64,000 bases of DNA, taken from the NCBI GenBank assembly GCA_013076295.1, contig RQOL01000718.1:1736001-1800000 (forward strand). The letters run 5' to 3'. Made by a program: the position numbers and the translations under genes. Of the stretch, positions 47,560-59,302 are shown in pieces. Under the pieces are notes generated by a model. The model worked only from the letters and a program-made list of their open reading frames with translations. It was not told the origin of the DNA and made no database searches. The DNA is from Sanderia malayensis (taxonomy: Eukaryota > Cnidaria > Scyphozoa > Semaeostomeae > Pelagiidae). Each line of letters begins with the position of its first letter. The stretch's first letter is position 1.

Positions 47560-48968
47560 GCCCTTTGGGTTAGGGCTAGGATTAGGGTTACGTTATGCGC
47601 AGGAGAAAGGTGGTGAGAATGCGCAGTAGCGTAATTGTTTCTACTGCGCAGGAGCGTAGTTGACGTATGGGTGTCCGTATCGCTGAGACATTGGCCTTAG
47701 GGTTAGGGTTACGTTATGCGGAGGAGAAAGGTTGTGAGAATGCGCAGTAGCGTAATTGTTGGTACTGTGCAGGAGTGTAGGTGACGTATGGGTGTCCATA
47801 TGGCTGAGACATTGGCCTTAGGGTTAGGGTTACGTTATGCGGAGGAGAAAGGTGGTGAGAATGCGCAGTAGCGTAATAGTTGGTACTGCGCAGGAGCGTA
47901 AGTGACGTATGGGTGTCCATATGGCTGAGGCATTGGCCTTAGGGTTGGGGTTAGGGTTAGGGTTACGTTATGCGGAGGAGAAAGGTTGTGAGAATGCGCA
48001 GTAGCGTAATTGTTGGTACTGCGCAGGAGTGTAGGTGACGTATGGGTGTCCATATGGCTGAGGCATAGGCCTTAGGGTTGGGGTTAGGGTTAGGGTTACG
48101 TTATGCGGAGGAGAAAGGTGGTGAGAATGCGCAGTAGCGTAATTGTTGGTACTGCGCAGGAGCGTACGTGACGTATGGGTTGTTTGGTAGGCTTGGCTTA
48201 GGTTGGGTTGGGTTGGGTTCGTTATGCGGAGGAGAAAGGTGGTGAGAATGCGCAGTAGCGTAATAGTTGGTACTGCGCAGGAGCGTAGGTGACGTATGGG
48301 TGTCCATATGGCTAAGGCATTGGCCTTAGGGTTGGGGGTTAGGCTTAGGGTTGCGCTATGCGGAGGAGAAAGGTGGTGATAATGCGCAGTAGCGTAATTG
48401 TTGGTACTGCGCAGGAGCGTAGGTGACGTATGGGTGTCCATATGGCCGAGGCATTTGCCTCAGGGTTGGGGTTAGGGTTAGGGTTTCGCTATGCGGAGGA
48501 GAAAGGTGGTGAGAATGCGCAGTAGCGTAATAGTTGGTACTGCGCAGGAGCGTAGGTGACGTATGGGTGTCCATATGGCTAAGGCATTGGCCTTAGGGTT
48601 GGGGTTACGGTTAGGGTTACGTTATGCGGAGGAGAAAGGTTGTGAGAATTCGCAGTAGCGTAATTGTTGGAATTGCGCAGGAGCGTATGTGACGTATGGG
48701 TGTCCATATGGCTGAGGCATTGGCCTTAGGGTTGGGGTTAAGGTTAGGGTTACGTTATGCGGAGGAGAAAGGTTGTGAGAATTCGCAGTAGCGTAATTGT
48801 TGGAATTGCGCAGGAGCGTATGTGACGTATGGGTGTCCATATGGCTGAGGCATTGGCCTTAGGGTTGGGGTTAAGGTTAGGGTTACGTTATGCGGAGGAG
48901 AAAGGTGGTGAGAATGCGCAGTAGCGTAATAGTTGGTACTGCGCAGGAGCGTAGTTAACGTATGGGTG
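47560..48968. repeat. Satellite array with embedded telomere-like TTAGGG runs
   Basis: About 11 units of roughly 120-135 bp. Each unit contains GTTATGCGGAGGAGAAAGG, then TGCGCAGTA and TACTGCGCA separated by about 13 nt (an inverted repeat), then GACGTATGGGTGTCCATATGG, and ends in one to four TTAGGG/TTGGGG words. One unit near 48190 has a deletion and GGTTGGGTTGGG. The long minus-strand open frames through the array are repeat artefacts. It lies between Staufen and a LINE fragment. Confidence 0.92.
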
Positions 48969-49019
48969 CGGAGGAGAAACGTTGTGGAGAATGCGCACTG
49001 CGCAGTAGCACTTTTGCCA

Positions 49020-49998
49020 ACTTAATCAAGCCATTGCCATGTGAGAGTAGGAAAAGAGATGGGCGAAGCTTTCACAACCAACATAGGCGTTCCCCAAGGA
49101 GACTGTGCAAGCCCAATTTTATTCACATTATATCTGGCAAATGCACTAGAAGATAAACGAAATGCCCTGACAGAAGAACACAATTACAGCAAGATCCCAA
49201 CCAACCATTATAGTTGCAACAATATTTGGAGCAACCCATCATCGTTCCAAATCGACCAACAATATGCCGATGACATTGGCTGGATAACTAACAATAAGAT
49301 GAACACGGAAGTAGTAAAGGAAAATGTACCACCAAAATTGAATAAGAAAAATCTGAAGGAAAATGAAACCAAAAGAGAGGAATATGAAATCGAAAGAAAT
49401 GGAAACGAAGATTGGAAAAAATGTAAATATCTTGGAAGCATATTAGACACTGAAAATGATATAACAAGAAGAAAAGGTCTAGCCATATACACCTACAACA
49501 GTATCAAGGATATATTAGAAAACAAAAAATTGTCTATAAGGATAAAAATAAGAGCAATGAGAGCATACATCGAGAGTGTGTTTCTATATAACTCTGAACT
49601 TTGGACACTCAACAATCAATGGAACAAAATAGATGTATTTCAAAGAAAGCTACTAAGAAGGATGCTAGGGATCAAATGGAAGATAAAGTAACAAACGAGG
49701 AACTTATGAAAAACAAAAATGGTGAAGTGGAGTAAAAACATCAGAAGGCGAAGAATAAAATGGTATGGACACTAATGAGGCTAAATGAAGAAACACCCGC
49801 TAGGAAGCGTTGAAAGAAGCCAAAGGAAAGTTAAACTCCAAGAGGTCAACAAAGAACAACATGGATAAAAATTGTGGAGCAGGATATGCATAAAGTTGGC
49901 CTATACACAGAGGAGTAATAGAGAAAACTGCACAAGATCGCCAAGCTTGGAGGCGGTGGTAAACGCGTAATGTCTGCGCACGCAGACGAAATACGTCA
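49020..49998 (+). mobile_element. 5'-truncated, decayed non-LTR retrotransposon (LINE)
   Basis: An open stretch at 49041-49691 encodes a reverse transcriptase fragment. It shows the GVPQGDCASPILF block and the catalytic QYADDIGW motif (YADD box), followed by the C-terminal zone (KYLGSILDTEND, RKLLRRMLGIKWK). After the stop at about 49691, other frames continue with WYGH and HADE-like words to about 49990, so the ORF is broken. It ends in a (TGATG)n-like simple tail, typical of LINE 3' ends. The 5' part including any endonuclease is missing. The clade was not determined. Confidence 0.85.
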
Positions 49999-50275
49999 CT
50001 GATGATGATGATGATGTGCCTCACTTTGTGATTCTCCTCGCATAAAAATATACTGGACATTGTAAATTACAGTTTAATAGAGTGATGGTTATGATTTTCA
50101 TTTAGTGTTCGGGTACAGTATCAATTTTTGATTTGGTAAGGTGTCTAATATCCTTAAAAATTTGGAGTTGGGAAACGTCGGCTTGGCTTTTTTAGGCCAA
50201 CATTTGCACCACGTGCAAAACGAACTAGTGCTTCTCAATTGAATTGAAGATCCGACCATACGCTCATTTTAAAAA

Positions 50276-53200
50276 ATGGCAGGTGAACATTTCACGAAGA
50301 AATTAGTCGATTACTCAGACGATGAAGGCGATTCTGATACAGAGTTTGTTGAATCTGGCAATAAAAATATTCAGACCTGTCTCCCTGTAAAGGATTCGGG
50401 CCCATGCGGGAAAGAAACATGCTGCAACGAAGCTGATAATTGCACTGTAACTGGCAATGTAAGACACAATATTAAATCACAGCCTTTTATTGAAACTAAA
50501 GAAGAAGAATGTGCCAATGAAACTAATGCCATTAATGTAAAGATAAACAGCTCAAAGGAAAATGTTGCAAATTTGCATTCCATGGGAAGAAATTTGCATG
50601 CAATGCAGAAAGAACTGGAAAATGTCCGGTTGGTGGATTGTGAAATTGTAAAAAAAGAACCCGAATCAATTGCAGACTGTGAAGATGTTGCACTGTTGCC
50701 AAGAGTCAAATTAGAATCAAATAAAGAGAGTTATCCGGATACAGTTTGTGACATGTTTAGTGGCATATTGGCTCCTAAAGATGAAAATGGTGCTACAATT
50801 GACAATGTGGAAGATGATAGTGATCAAGATGATGAAGATGGTAGTAATGATGCTGATGAAGATGACAGTGATCAAGATGAAGGTGATGAAGATGAGGATG
50901 ATGACGATGATAATTCATCCATTGCTTCTGAAGTTTCTGAGACATCATCTTCTTTTACATCGTCAACAGGAAGGTATGAATAACATTTCCAATTACAATA
51001 TAGTATAGAATTATAATGTTAGGTGCTGCGAAAGTCCATCCTTTTGTTGTCCAAAATAAATTTTGATGAGTACATTGAATCTTAGTTGTTCCATTGTTGG
51101 CTTTATTTATTATAGTGAGCTATCATTAGTTTCATTTCCTGATTTTTATAGCTCTGTCAATGCACAAGACATTTTAAACCAGTGTATGGAAGATTCAGAC
51201 AATGAGTTTGAAGTTCCAAAAACAAAAAATGAGTTATTAATTGATGTGAGTAAAGTAAAACATTCATGTCTGTATCTTTGATTGAATCTATTGCAGCTTT
51301 GTAGACTTGACACTTTTGTATGCTTTGCAGGAACTTCCAGATGAGCCTGAATTGAAGGTTGATCTCCCAAAAGATGCAAGACTGGATCTTGCTGGAGAAG
51401 TGCAAAGCCTTGTTGAGCAAATGAGTGTGTTTCATTTAACTTTTTTAGTCATTTTTCATGCTCTCAACCAGTCTGGCCTTCTAACAATTATTCTTATGCA
51501 ATATACAATTGAATTTTGTTAAACTTTGGATAACTAGGTTTTCAGTAACCATGGGATTTGAACACTTTACTCCCTTGACTCAAACATTTGTTGAGCCAGA
51601 CCAATCCCTTATTCCCCTTCAAGGTCTGACTTATGGAATTCAATTGTGTAACATTTTCTTTGATTTATCAACTTGATTTGTAACTCTTTCAATGGACCAT
51701 TCTATGAACTGATTTTATCATATAATTTCTGTTTTTTTGTAGTTGTCATAAAGGGAATCAAAGGATGTCCTGCTTTAGATATTGAAACTATATTCTTCAA
51801 AGAAAATAGAGAACCATTTGGAAAGGTATGCAGTAGCCGTTGTCTTGAAATATATACATGGGAGAAGCTAGCCAGAGCAATGGCAAACAATAATTTCTAT
51901 AAATAATTTTGTTACTCATTCTTGTAACAGGTATTTGATGTGTTTGGTCCAGTTCCGAGTCCTTTTTATGCTATCAGAATCAGAAAGGATGACACCATGG
52001 AAAGTCTTGGCCTGTCTGTTGGAGAGAAAATCTTTTATGCACCAAATTATTTGAATGTGACAAACTATGTCTTTTTGGAACAACTGAAGAGGTAAGAAAG
52101 TTTCCATATTGTTGAATTTTATGGATCTTGAAATAAAGGCCATAAATGAAGGTTGTAGGCCATTGAAGGAGATGACAGGTAGTAGAAGAATGTAAGAGGT
52201 CATAGAAGGACATGACAGGTAGTAGAGGAATGTAAGAGGTCGTAGAAGGACATGACAGGTAATAGAGGAATGTAAGAGGTCGTCGAAAGAGATGAAAGGT
52301 AGTAGAAGAATGCTAAAGGTCGTAGAAGGAAATGAGGGATGGTAGAAGAAGGTGAGAGGTCGTAGAAGGAGATGACAGGTAGTAGAAGGATGCAAGAGGT
52401 TGTAGAAAGAAATGAGAGATGGTCGAAGAGTGTAAGAGGTCATAGAAGGAGATTACAGGTAGTAGAAGGATGTAAGAGGTTGTAGAAGGAAATGACAGGT
52501 AGAAGAGGAATGTAAGAGGTCGTAGAAGGAGATGACAGGTAGTAGAAGAAGGTGAGAGGTCATAGAAGGAAATGAGAGATAGTAGAGGAATGTAAGAGGT
52601 TATAGAGGGAGATGAGAGATAGCAGAAGGAATATCATGGGTTCTTTTTCAATAGCTTTGTATTGGATGTCCCATTTTGCTAACAAGTAAATATTTATTCT
52701 CATCCCAGAATGAAAGGATCTGATGCTTCTTGGACGCATGATCAAGAGCCACCACCTCATGTAAGATTTCTTCCTTCTCAATGCATTTTATTTGCCATCA
52801 GTGGCGAAGCAGTTATTGCAAGAATCAATTTTTTTTTTCATTTTGTTCTCATCGAATTTCGAACAAATTTCGATAAGAAGATGGGGGTGAATAAGCCCGT
52901 AATGCACACATTTTCACCATTAATGAAGGGTATTGAAGCTAAAAGTATTTTTTAATCACTGAAATTGAACAGCATTGACGCAATGCTATGTTCATTGTTA
53001 TGTTGTTCATGCTGCATATATAATGGCATTTTTTTAGTAGTGTCAATTCTTATGTTATTTCCCAGTGTGTTGAGTTTTCCGACGACGAAGAAGAAGCAAA
53101 AGCCAAATCAATTGCCAAAAAGAAACGTCTGCAAGAAAGGTAAAGCTTCCTATTCAACTTACGTAATTAGTTTACTTTTTAGCAATCCCTTGGAATCATT

Positions 53201-54152
53201 TTAGGACGCATTAATGCTTATAGTAGTTTTTCCTGCTCATAGCGAAGATTAATGCAATATTGGACTTACAGGAATATCTAGTATTGCAGATCTAGACGCT
53301 TTGAATCTGGAGAGTAGGCTTTACTTACAATTTTGGACAAAAGTTTTTGGGACACATGTAAAAATGCAAAAAAGCTATCAACTAGTACACTTTTTCGTGA
53401 ACTTTATTCAACCTCCATCTCGTCCTAAACAAATTTTGTTTTCCTCATTAGATCCCTGTGATCGTTGTGCAAAAATGATTTTGTCAATTTTGTATACAAC
53501 TGTCCTTAGAGATCATATTGTTTTGGGGAGGAAGGGGGATGAGGGATACGTGCACAATTTGTAAATCTCGCAAGTGTCCCAGGACTTTTGTCCCTTAATC
53601 GGGCATGACTTAAGCTCATACTCGCCTGATTTACTATTGATTATGTTTTGTAGGAAAGCAACAGGTGAAGGCACTCATCAACAGCCCAACGATGATACAG
53701 CATCGGCTATGGAAAGACGAGGACACGCGGTGTGTAAACCACCAAGGTTAATGCCATACCCAAGAATGAATTTCCAACCACGTGGTAATTTCAATGAATA
53801 TTCAAGCAGACCGCCATTTCAACCAGCCGATTGGAACATGACTCTGTCCCGGGCGCCACCTCCTGCTGGGTCCGCGGATCATACAGTGCAAATGAATTCA
53901 CTTCACGGCAATGTGCCTGTATCCAGTGAAGATGTCACCACTGGACCTGGTTTTCCACCTGTAGGACATCCTGAAAGAAGCTTCGATGGAGTTCAAGGGA
54001 TTCCGTTTGATAATTCTCGACCCCCACCCCAGCATGGATACAGATTCCCCCCAGTACAACATTCAGGGTTTCCTCCCTCGTTTGATCCGAGGATGGTACG
54101 GCCACCGTTTCCCTTAGATCATCCCCAGCGAAACTGGAGACCTCCATTTTGA
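50276..54152 (+). CDS. NAF1: H/ACA ribonucleoprotein assembly factor NAF1
   Basis: NAF1 is a nuclear assembly factor for H/ACA snoRNPs and telomerase RNA; it occupies the GAR1 site during assembly. Eight exons: 50276-50973, 51152-51245, 51331-51424, 51743-51825, 51931-52091, 52709-52760, 53066-53139, 53654-54152. Exon 1 encodes a Ser/Asp-rich N-terminus with a long acidic run. The Gar1/Naf1 core spans exons 2-6: KTKNELLIDELPDEPE, DIETIFFKENREPFGKVFDV, FGPVPSPFYAIRI, and KGSDASWTHDQEPPP, the last nearly identical to vertebrate NAF1. Exon 7 has EFSDDEEEAKAK. The C-terminus is Pro/Arg-rich (HPQRNWRPPF), as in the family. A ~500-bp minisatellite lies in the intron after 52091. Confidence 0.94.
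52145..52640. repeat. Minisatellite, unit about 40 bp, in a NAF1 intron
   Basis: About a dozen copies of GGTCGTAGAAGGAGATGACA followed by GGTAGTAGAAGAATGTAAGA, each unit itself two related ~20-bp halves. The long minus-strand open frame is a by-product of the repeat. Confidence 0.9.
53455..53575. repeat. Dispersed repeat, partner of 44230-44340
   Basis: Shares GTGCAAAA, TTGTATAC, GGGGAGGA and GGGATGAGGGA words in the same order with the Staufen-intron copy. It lies in the last NAF1 intron. Confidence 0.4.
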
Positions 54153-54545
54153 AACACGTACAGTTTTTAAATCATACACTACTTGTTTACTCCATTTTTA
54201 AGTCACACTGAGGTAAGCAGCATTATAACTATTACAGTAGAAGTAACTTTTGTGATTTTCCCTGTACTTATTTCTTCCGATTCGGACTTACTATTGTTCT
54301 GTTTTTACCAACTCAAGTCAGGTCAGCGTCTAGCTGCTACCATTATTACAGTAGATGGTACTACCTGCATCTGTATCCGCTGCCTTGTGGAATAGCCTCC
54401 TTCGGGAGGCAAAGGCTAGGAGAAGGTAACTCCGATCACAAATCCAAGAGACCCGTGGAAGACATTCGACTCTCATCAGTTATTGAAAAGAAAAGTTGGT
54501 TTTTTGCTGAGGAACAGCTGAATATATTGCAGAAGAATGGATAAC

Positions 54546-54677
54546 TACCGTAATGCTCCGATTAAACGCCCGGGGCGTTTATAGAGGGGGGCTTTTATTG
54601 AGAAGAATTTTAAAATAGGGGCCTTTATTTGAGGGGGCGTTTGACAGAAGGGGGCGTTTAATCGAGGCATTACGGTA
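54546..54677. mobile_element. MITE with TACCGTA ends (family 1), short copy
   Basis: It starts TACCGTAATGCTCCGATTAA and ends TTTAATCGAGGCATTACGGTA, with one or two mismatches between the inverted ends. Internal GGGGGCGTTT words match the other two copies. It is 132 bp long, in the 3' flank of NAF1. Confidence 0.78.
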
Positions 54678-56069
54678 GTTGTGTTACCAATACGCTGGAC
54701 CAAGTATCTTATTTATTTATTTATTTATTGTATTGTTATTTCTATTTTGTATGCATTTTGCTTATTTTATAAGATCAAAGCTTCGGTTACTTGTATTATA
54801 TTATACTAATCATATAATTTGTTATTTCAGAAAACGATGTGAGCTATAGAAAAACAGCTGATCAAAGTCCATGTGACGAATGGTAAGAATTTTTCGTTTA
54901 TCATTTCTCTTGATTTTGCTTTCATTTCTCCAATTGACTTAGGGCTTGTATTTACAAAAATACTCTGTACTATTTTCAAACAAGAGAGCTCTGCAATGCT
55001 TGACGAGTTTTTATTGATATTTTTCATGTTAGTTATGGGTAATTTGGAAGATCAACAAAGCTGAGTAAAAGACAAGAAAAGATGGTCATAGTTGCAGAAA
55101 GCAGTGAGTTTTATAGAGTTGTGAGTTTATTCATTAATGTTCTATTTTTCAAATTTGTTCTAGTTGCAATTGACATCTAATTTAATTGTTTTATTTCAAG
55201 AACATTTATATCATTGATACTGTGTATTTGTTACACAATATTGTCTCTGGTTCACGATTGATGAAGAATACCGGCTGAAAATGATGACTGGACCATTTAT
55301 TGAATATCAGAGGATGAAGACAGGACTTGAGTATCTTAATTTGTAATTCATTCATTATTTTAAACATCTGTGTTATAATGCTTCAAATACATGCATCTAT
55401 TGCAAATTGATTGATGAAGGAATGTATGTACTGATAAGTTGACAGAGACAAAGTTGCATGCCCCTGGAAGAATAATTTATGAGAGACAGAGAGGGTTGTT
55501 CATTGCATCTTTTATGCTTTATTATATTATATCGGCTATCAGGCCATTTCTATCTGCATTTATTTGAAGCATTATGATACTTAGATGATTATCAGTCCAT
55601 TGGAGGGGGCTCAGTTGGTCATTGCAGACATATATTGTTAAGTAACTCATGATATTATTTGCTTTGTGTGGATGTATTTCAAGCCAAGCTCAAGAAAGCT
55701 CAATGGAGAGTGAAGAAAAACATTGAAGAAGAAGAATGGACTTTTATCATTATTTAAGCAGTGATTTCTATTCGTAAAGGGGCATGATGTCTGCAATGGC
55801 CAATCTTGAAACTGTCTTTGAAGTTTTTTAAAAATTACCCCTCCATTTATTTAAGTGACCCTTCTACGCAAATTTTTTGGAAAAAGCTTGTTTGCCACAG
55901 AGCTTTGATGATCAATCTGTATTGGCCAGTTTCCCGTACTCTTTTAAAGACCTCAAATTTGATTAACAAAGGCAGTTTCAACCCTTAAGTAATTTAGTTT
56001 TAATTTTATTGTATTTTGTTAATTATTGTATTCTTTTTTTTAGCTTCGTAACTGTAAGCACTCGGCCAT

Positions 56070-56160
56070 GTCCACTGTGCCAGGTCCTGGTTCTGTGGAT
56101 TGCTGTTGGACTACTTTGCTGCGTCATATGGTCTTCATGGCTCATGGTCCCTGATTCTGA
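56070..56160 (+). repeat. Dispersed repeat, plus-strand copy
   Basis: About 90 bases (GTCCACTGTGCCAGGTCCTG through CATATGG to GGTCCCTGATTC) align with the reverse complement of 58150-58250 at many positions. It is probably a SINE-type body. The splice-like signals flanking it are not enough to call a gene. Confidence 0.5.
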
Positions 56161-58149
56161 TTCAACCTTGTTGTCATGTTTCTGAGCTGCAACTTCATTG
56201 ACAAGGTGAGAAAATGATCATATCTATATTATGTTGCTCTTTGACAATGCTGTTCATTATCACATGAGTATCCAAGTTTCTAAAAATATAAGGACCAGGG
56301 CTGAAAGGCTTGTGAGGCTGTTGCTCTTTATCATTCTGATGGAATTTTTCTCGAGGAGGACGAAAATGTTGATTTGTTTGCATCTAAAACTAGGAGAAGT
56401 ATTAAGCATTGTACGCGTCATCGTAGTTGAAGCCTGGGTCGCTGAATTTGATATCGGTCTGCTCTGACATTGTTTACGCAAAAGCTTGTACCATGAACCC
56501 TTTCCCTGGCTTCCAAATAGGCTGCAATCCACCGATTCAAATGAATTTCGTTGTGCATTATCAAATTTTTTACACTTTATTTTTTATACTTCAGTTTCTC
56601 ATCAGTATTAGTTGTGAAAATAGTAACATACAGAATGAAGTAATTGTTTGTTAATAATTAAGATAGCAGTTCTGATGATAGTTTTCATTAAGGCTATAAT
56701 ATTTTGCCATTCAGTAATACTATTCTTATTGTGTAGGTGAGCACCCATTGTGGTAATAGTAGTCACTGTTTATTTTGTAAGAATTGTGAAGTAATACATT
56801 GAAGACATTCCATCTTTGCTTGACACATCAGATTACTAGCTCGTATTGTTTTGGTCTATTTGCAGAGGGTCTTCAGTTGTACCATTTTAATGCTTTTAGT
56901 TAGTTTTAATTTAATGATATAGATGATGCTTTTTAATTTTAGCAAGAAGTGACGATTCTAGTTCGATTTCAGTACAATGCTTGTTGTATGCTGTTGTTGT
57001 TGTTGTTGCTATAGCTTGTACCATATTTAGTATATTATCGCACATAGTCATGGATCCCCATAGGTGTCCGTTACATTATTATTGCAAGAAGTTCTACGTA
57101 TAGTAGTTTAGATTAGTATTATTATATAATTTTGGAAGATAAAGCAAAAGAAGTATGGGGATATTTCTTTAATTTTATCTTAACAGTTTCTGTTTTATTT
57201 CTTATAGAGGCTATATTTTTATTAGATCTTTATATATTATTTCTCACACTTTTTTCCATACGCCATCAGAAAACAGTCAGTTACGCCACTTTCTCTTTTG
57301 TTTTAAGAAATGATTTAAAGTTAGCAGAATTTTGGGGAAAAGCAGTTGCGTAGGAGCGTACTAAAAAGTGAGGGGGTCACCTCAATAGTGAGAGTATGGC
57401 ACGTGACACTTGGCATGTTTTTTATCCATAGAACGAGCATGCTTTATGACTAGCAGAAAGTTGAGGACACCCCCTCCTGATCTACGTCATTGGTAAAAGT
57501 ATTACTTCTGAAGGCCCTATCGATACACTTAATAGTTTACAGTTTATTAGGAATTATCTGTTGAAGTTAAAGTTAGTTGTTAGTAATATCTATAATCCGA
57601 ACCATTTCTCACTTTTTGCTATTTCTTCCTTTTTATTGTTTCTTAATCAATAAAAGTTTTGGTTTTTATTTGCACAAACGAGATTCATTTGCTTCGTGTG
57701 GGTTTTTTCATGTCATAACGGGCTAAAATCTATTGTGGTCCTCGCTTTTGTATTGTAATGTTCAGCCATTCGTCTGATCAAATAATGATGATACGGCCTG
57801 GGGGGTGCAGTAAATGCAATGACGCTATGGCCTACGGGGGGCAATGCTTACTACTCTCGTCAGTTTTTGCCTCTATATGTTTAATGGCTCTAAAACGAGA
57901 CTTTTTCTCAAAACGAGAGGCCTAGGAACGTTTGACGTTTGTGAACAGGGGCGTTTTCCTACTTGGAGAGTTTTATTTCGTCAGTTTGATGATTTGCAAC
58001 ATGCCCCCAGCCAAATATTTTGTTAGATATTTTTTCCAAAAATGAACTTGGATATAAATTGTGATAATAGTGCATTGTGATTGAACAACATCATATAAAT
58101 ATTTCATTTTCTCATCTTTGTGAATGAAGTGTTTGCTCATTGACAACTT

Positions 58150-58250
58150 GGTTGAATTGGATAGGGGACCTTGAGCACATGGGATCATATGGCAAAGCAA
58201 AGTGGCCAACAGCATGAAGCAGAACAGGACTTGGCATGGTGGACAAGGCT
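58150..58250 (-). repeat. Dispersed repeat, minus-strand copy
   Basis: On the minus strand it reads TTGTCCACCATGCCAAGTCC through GCTGTTGGCCACTTTGC and GCCATATGATCCC to AAGGTCCCC, matching the copy at 56070-56160 in inverse orientation. Confidence 0.5.
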
Positions 58251-59302
58251 GAGTATTTTTTTAATTTGTCTTTTACTTCCTCCCACCTTTTATGAAACAG
58301 AGCGTCCGGGACAAACCAGCGACCATAGGGTCTGGGTACCCTATGGCCCGCGTCTACGACGGCCACAGGAAACTTCTGTCCCCTGCAGCCGCCTTACCCC
58401 CCTGTTTGATCCACCCACTGCTAACCCAACCTCTTTCCTTGCTAGCCTAATTACGTCATTATATTATGTTATTACTGCGCATGTCCTTAAGTTAGCCTAA
58501 ATCATTATCCTACAATAAGAAGAGAAGTCCTTAGTAATATCCTAACATTTTAACTGATTACTATTATATTACTCTTTAGTTGCCTTATTTTAGCCTATAC
58601 CTTAAATTCTCCCAAGAAACACACACCCTAAGCTTTTATAATGAATAAAATTGTACAGAATGATTCATATTTTATCTATGTAATATATTGTCCATAAAAT
58701 TGATATTACTGCTCTTGTTTTGTCATCTTCAGACTTCCAAATGGAGTTGCAGCTTCACTTCCATGGATTTTCTGCAAATCAGAAATATGACACATGTCAC
58801 AATAGAGAATTCAACAACGAGGATCACACAACTATTACGCTAATAAAGTCAAAATGCATATTTCCAGCCATATAGAATATCATAAAAGTTTCGCAGAATT
58901 AAAATATTAATGTTGTGAATTAATAGCAACAATGTTTACCTTTAAATATCTTTATTATCAAATTAAACTTTTCTTCATGTATCCTCATTGGATTACCCTT
59001 TCACATGGAAACAAGTGGCAGCCTCATCTTGGAGCTGAAATTTTCTTCTAGCATCTGGCATCTTGGAGATTGTCAAAGCAGGACTCTTCTGCAAATATAG
59101 TAATGAAAATATCTTATGAATTAACCATTTTGAATTGAATACAAATATGATACATTTAACTCGCACTGGAGTTGAAACTATCAACAATATCTTACAAGGT
59201 TTCTTTGCCCAAAACCTAAAATTATGCAAAAATAAAATCAGGAAGCATATTAGGAAAAAGTAATTAATAGAATAAGTATGAATGCACTTGATAATTCGTG
59301 TA

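Larger units (their letters stand above)
54153..59302. other. Intergenic region between NAF1 and NCOA4
   Basis: About 5 kb between convergent genes, holding both 3' flanks. It contains a family 1 MITE (54546-54677), a TTTA-type microsatellite near 54712, a (TTG)n tract near 57000, and an inverted pair of dispersed repeats (56070-56160 and 58150-58250). A short GC hairpin GCCTCCTTCGGGAGGC lies near 54395, followed by a segment that may be the edge of a retroelement. No open frame with recognisable similarity was found. Confidence 0.5.

Noticed and set aside
47714..48840. Several overlapping minus-strand open frames of 68-157 codons with a repeated MDTHTSPTLLRS start
   Set aside because: They are the translation of the tandem satellite; unit length drift makes the frame change, and nothing resembles a protein domain.
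56041..56205. Segment with acceptor and donor signals and a hydrophobic frame
   Set aside because: Its core recurs in inverse orientation at 58150-58250, so it is a dispersed repeat and not a conserved exon.
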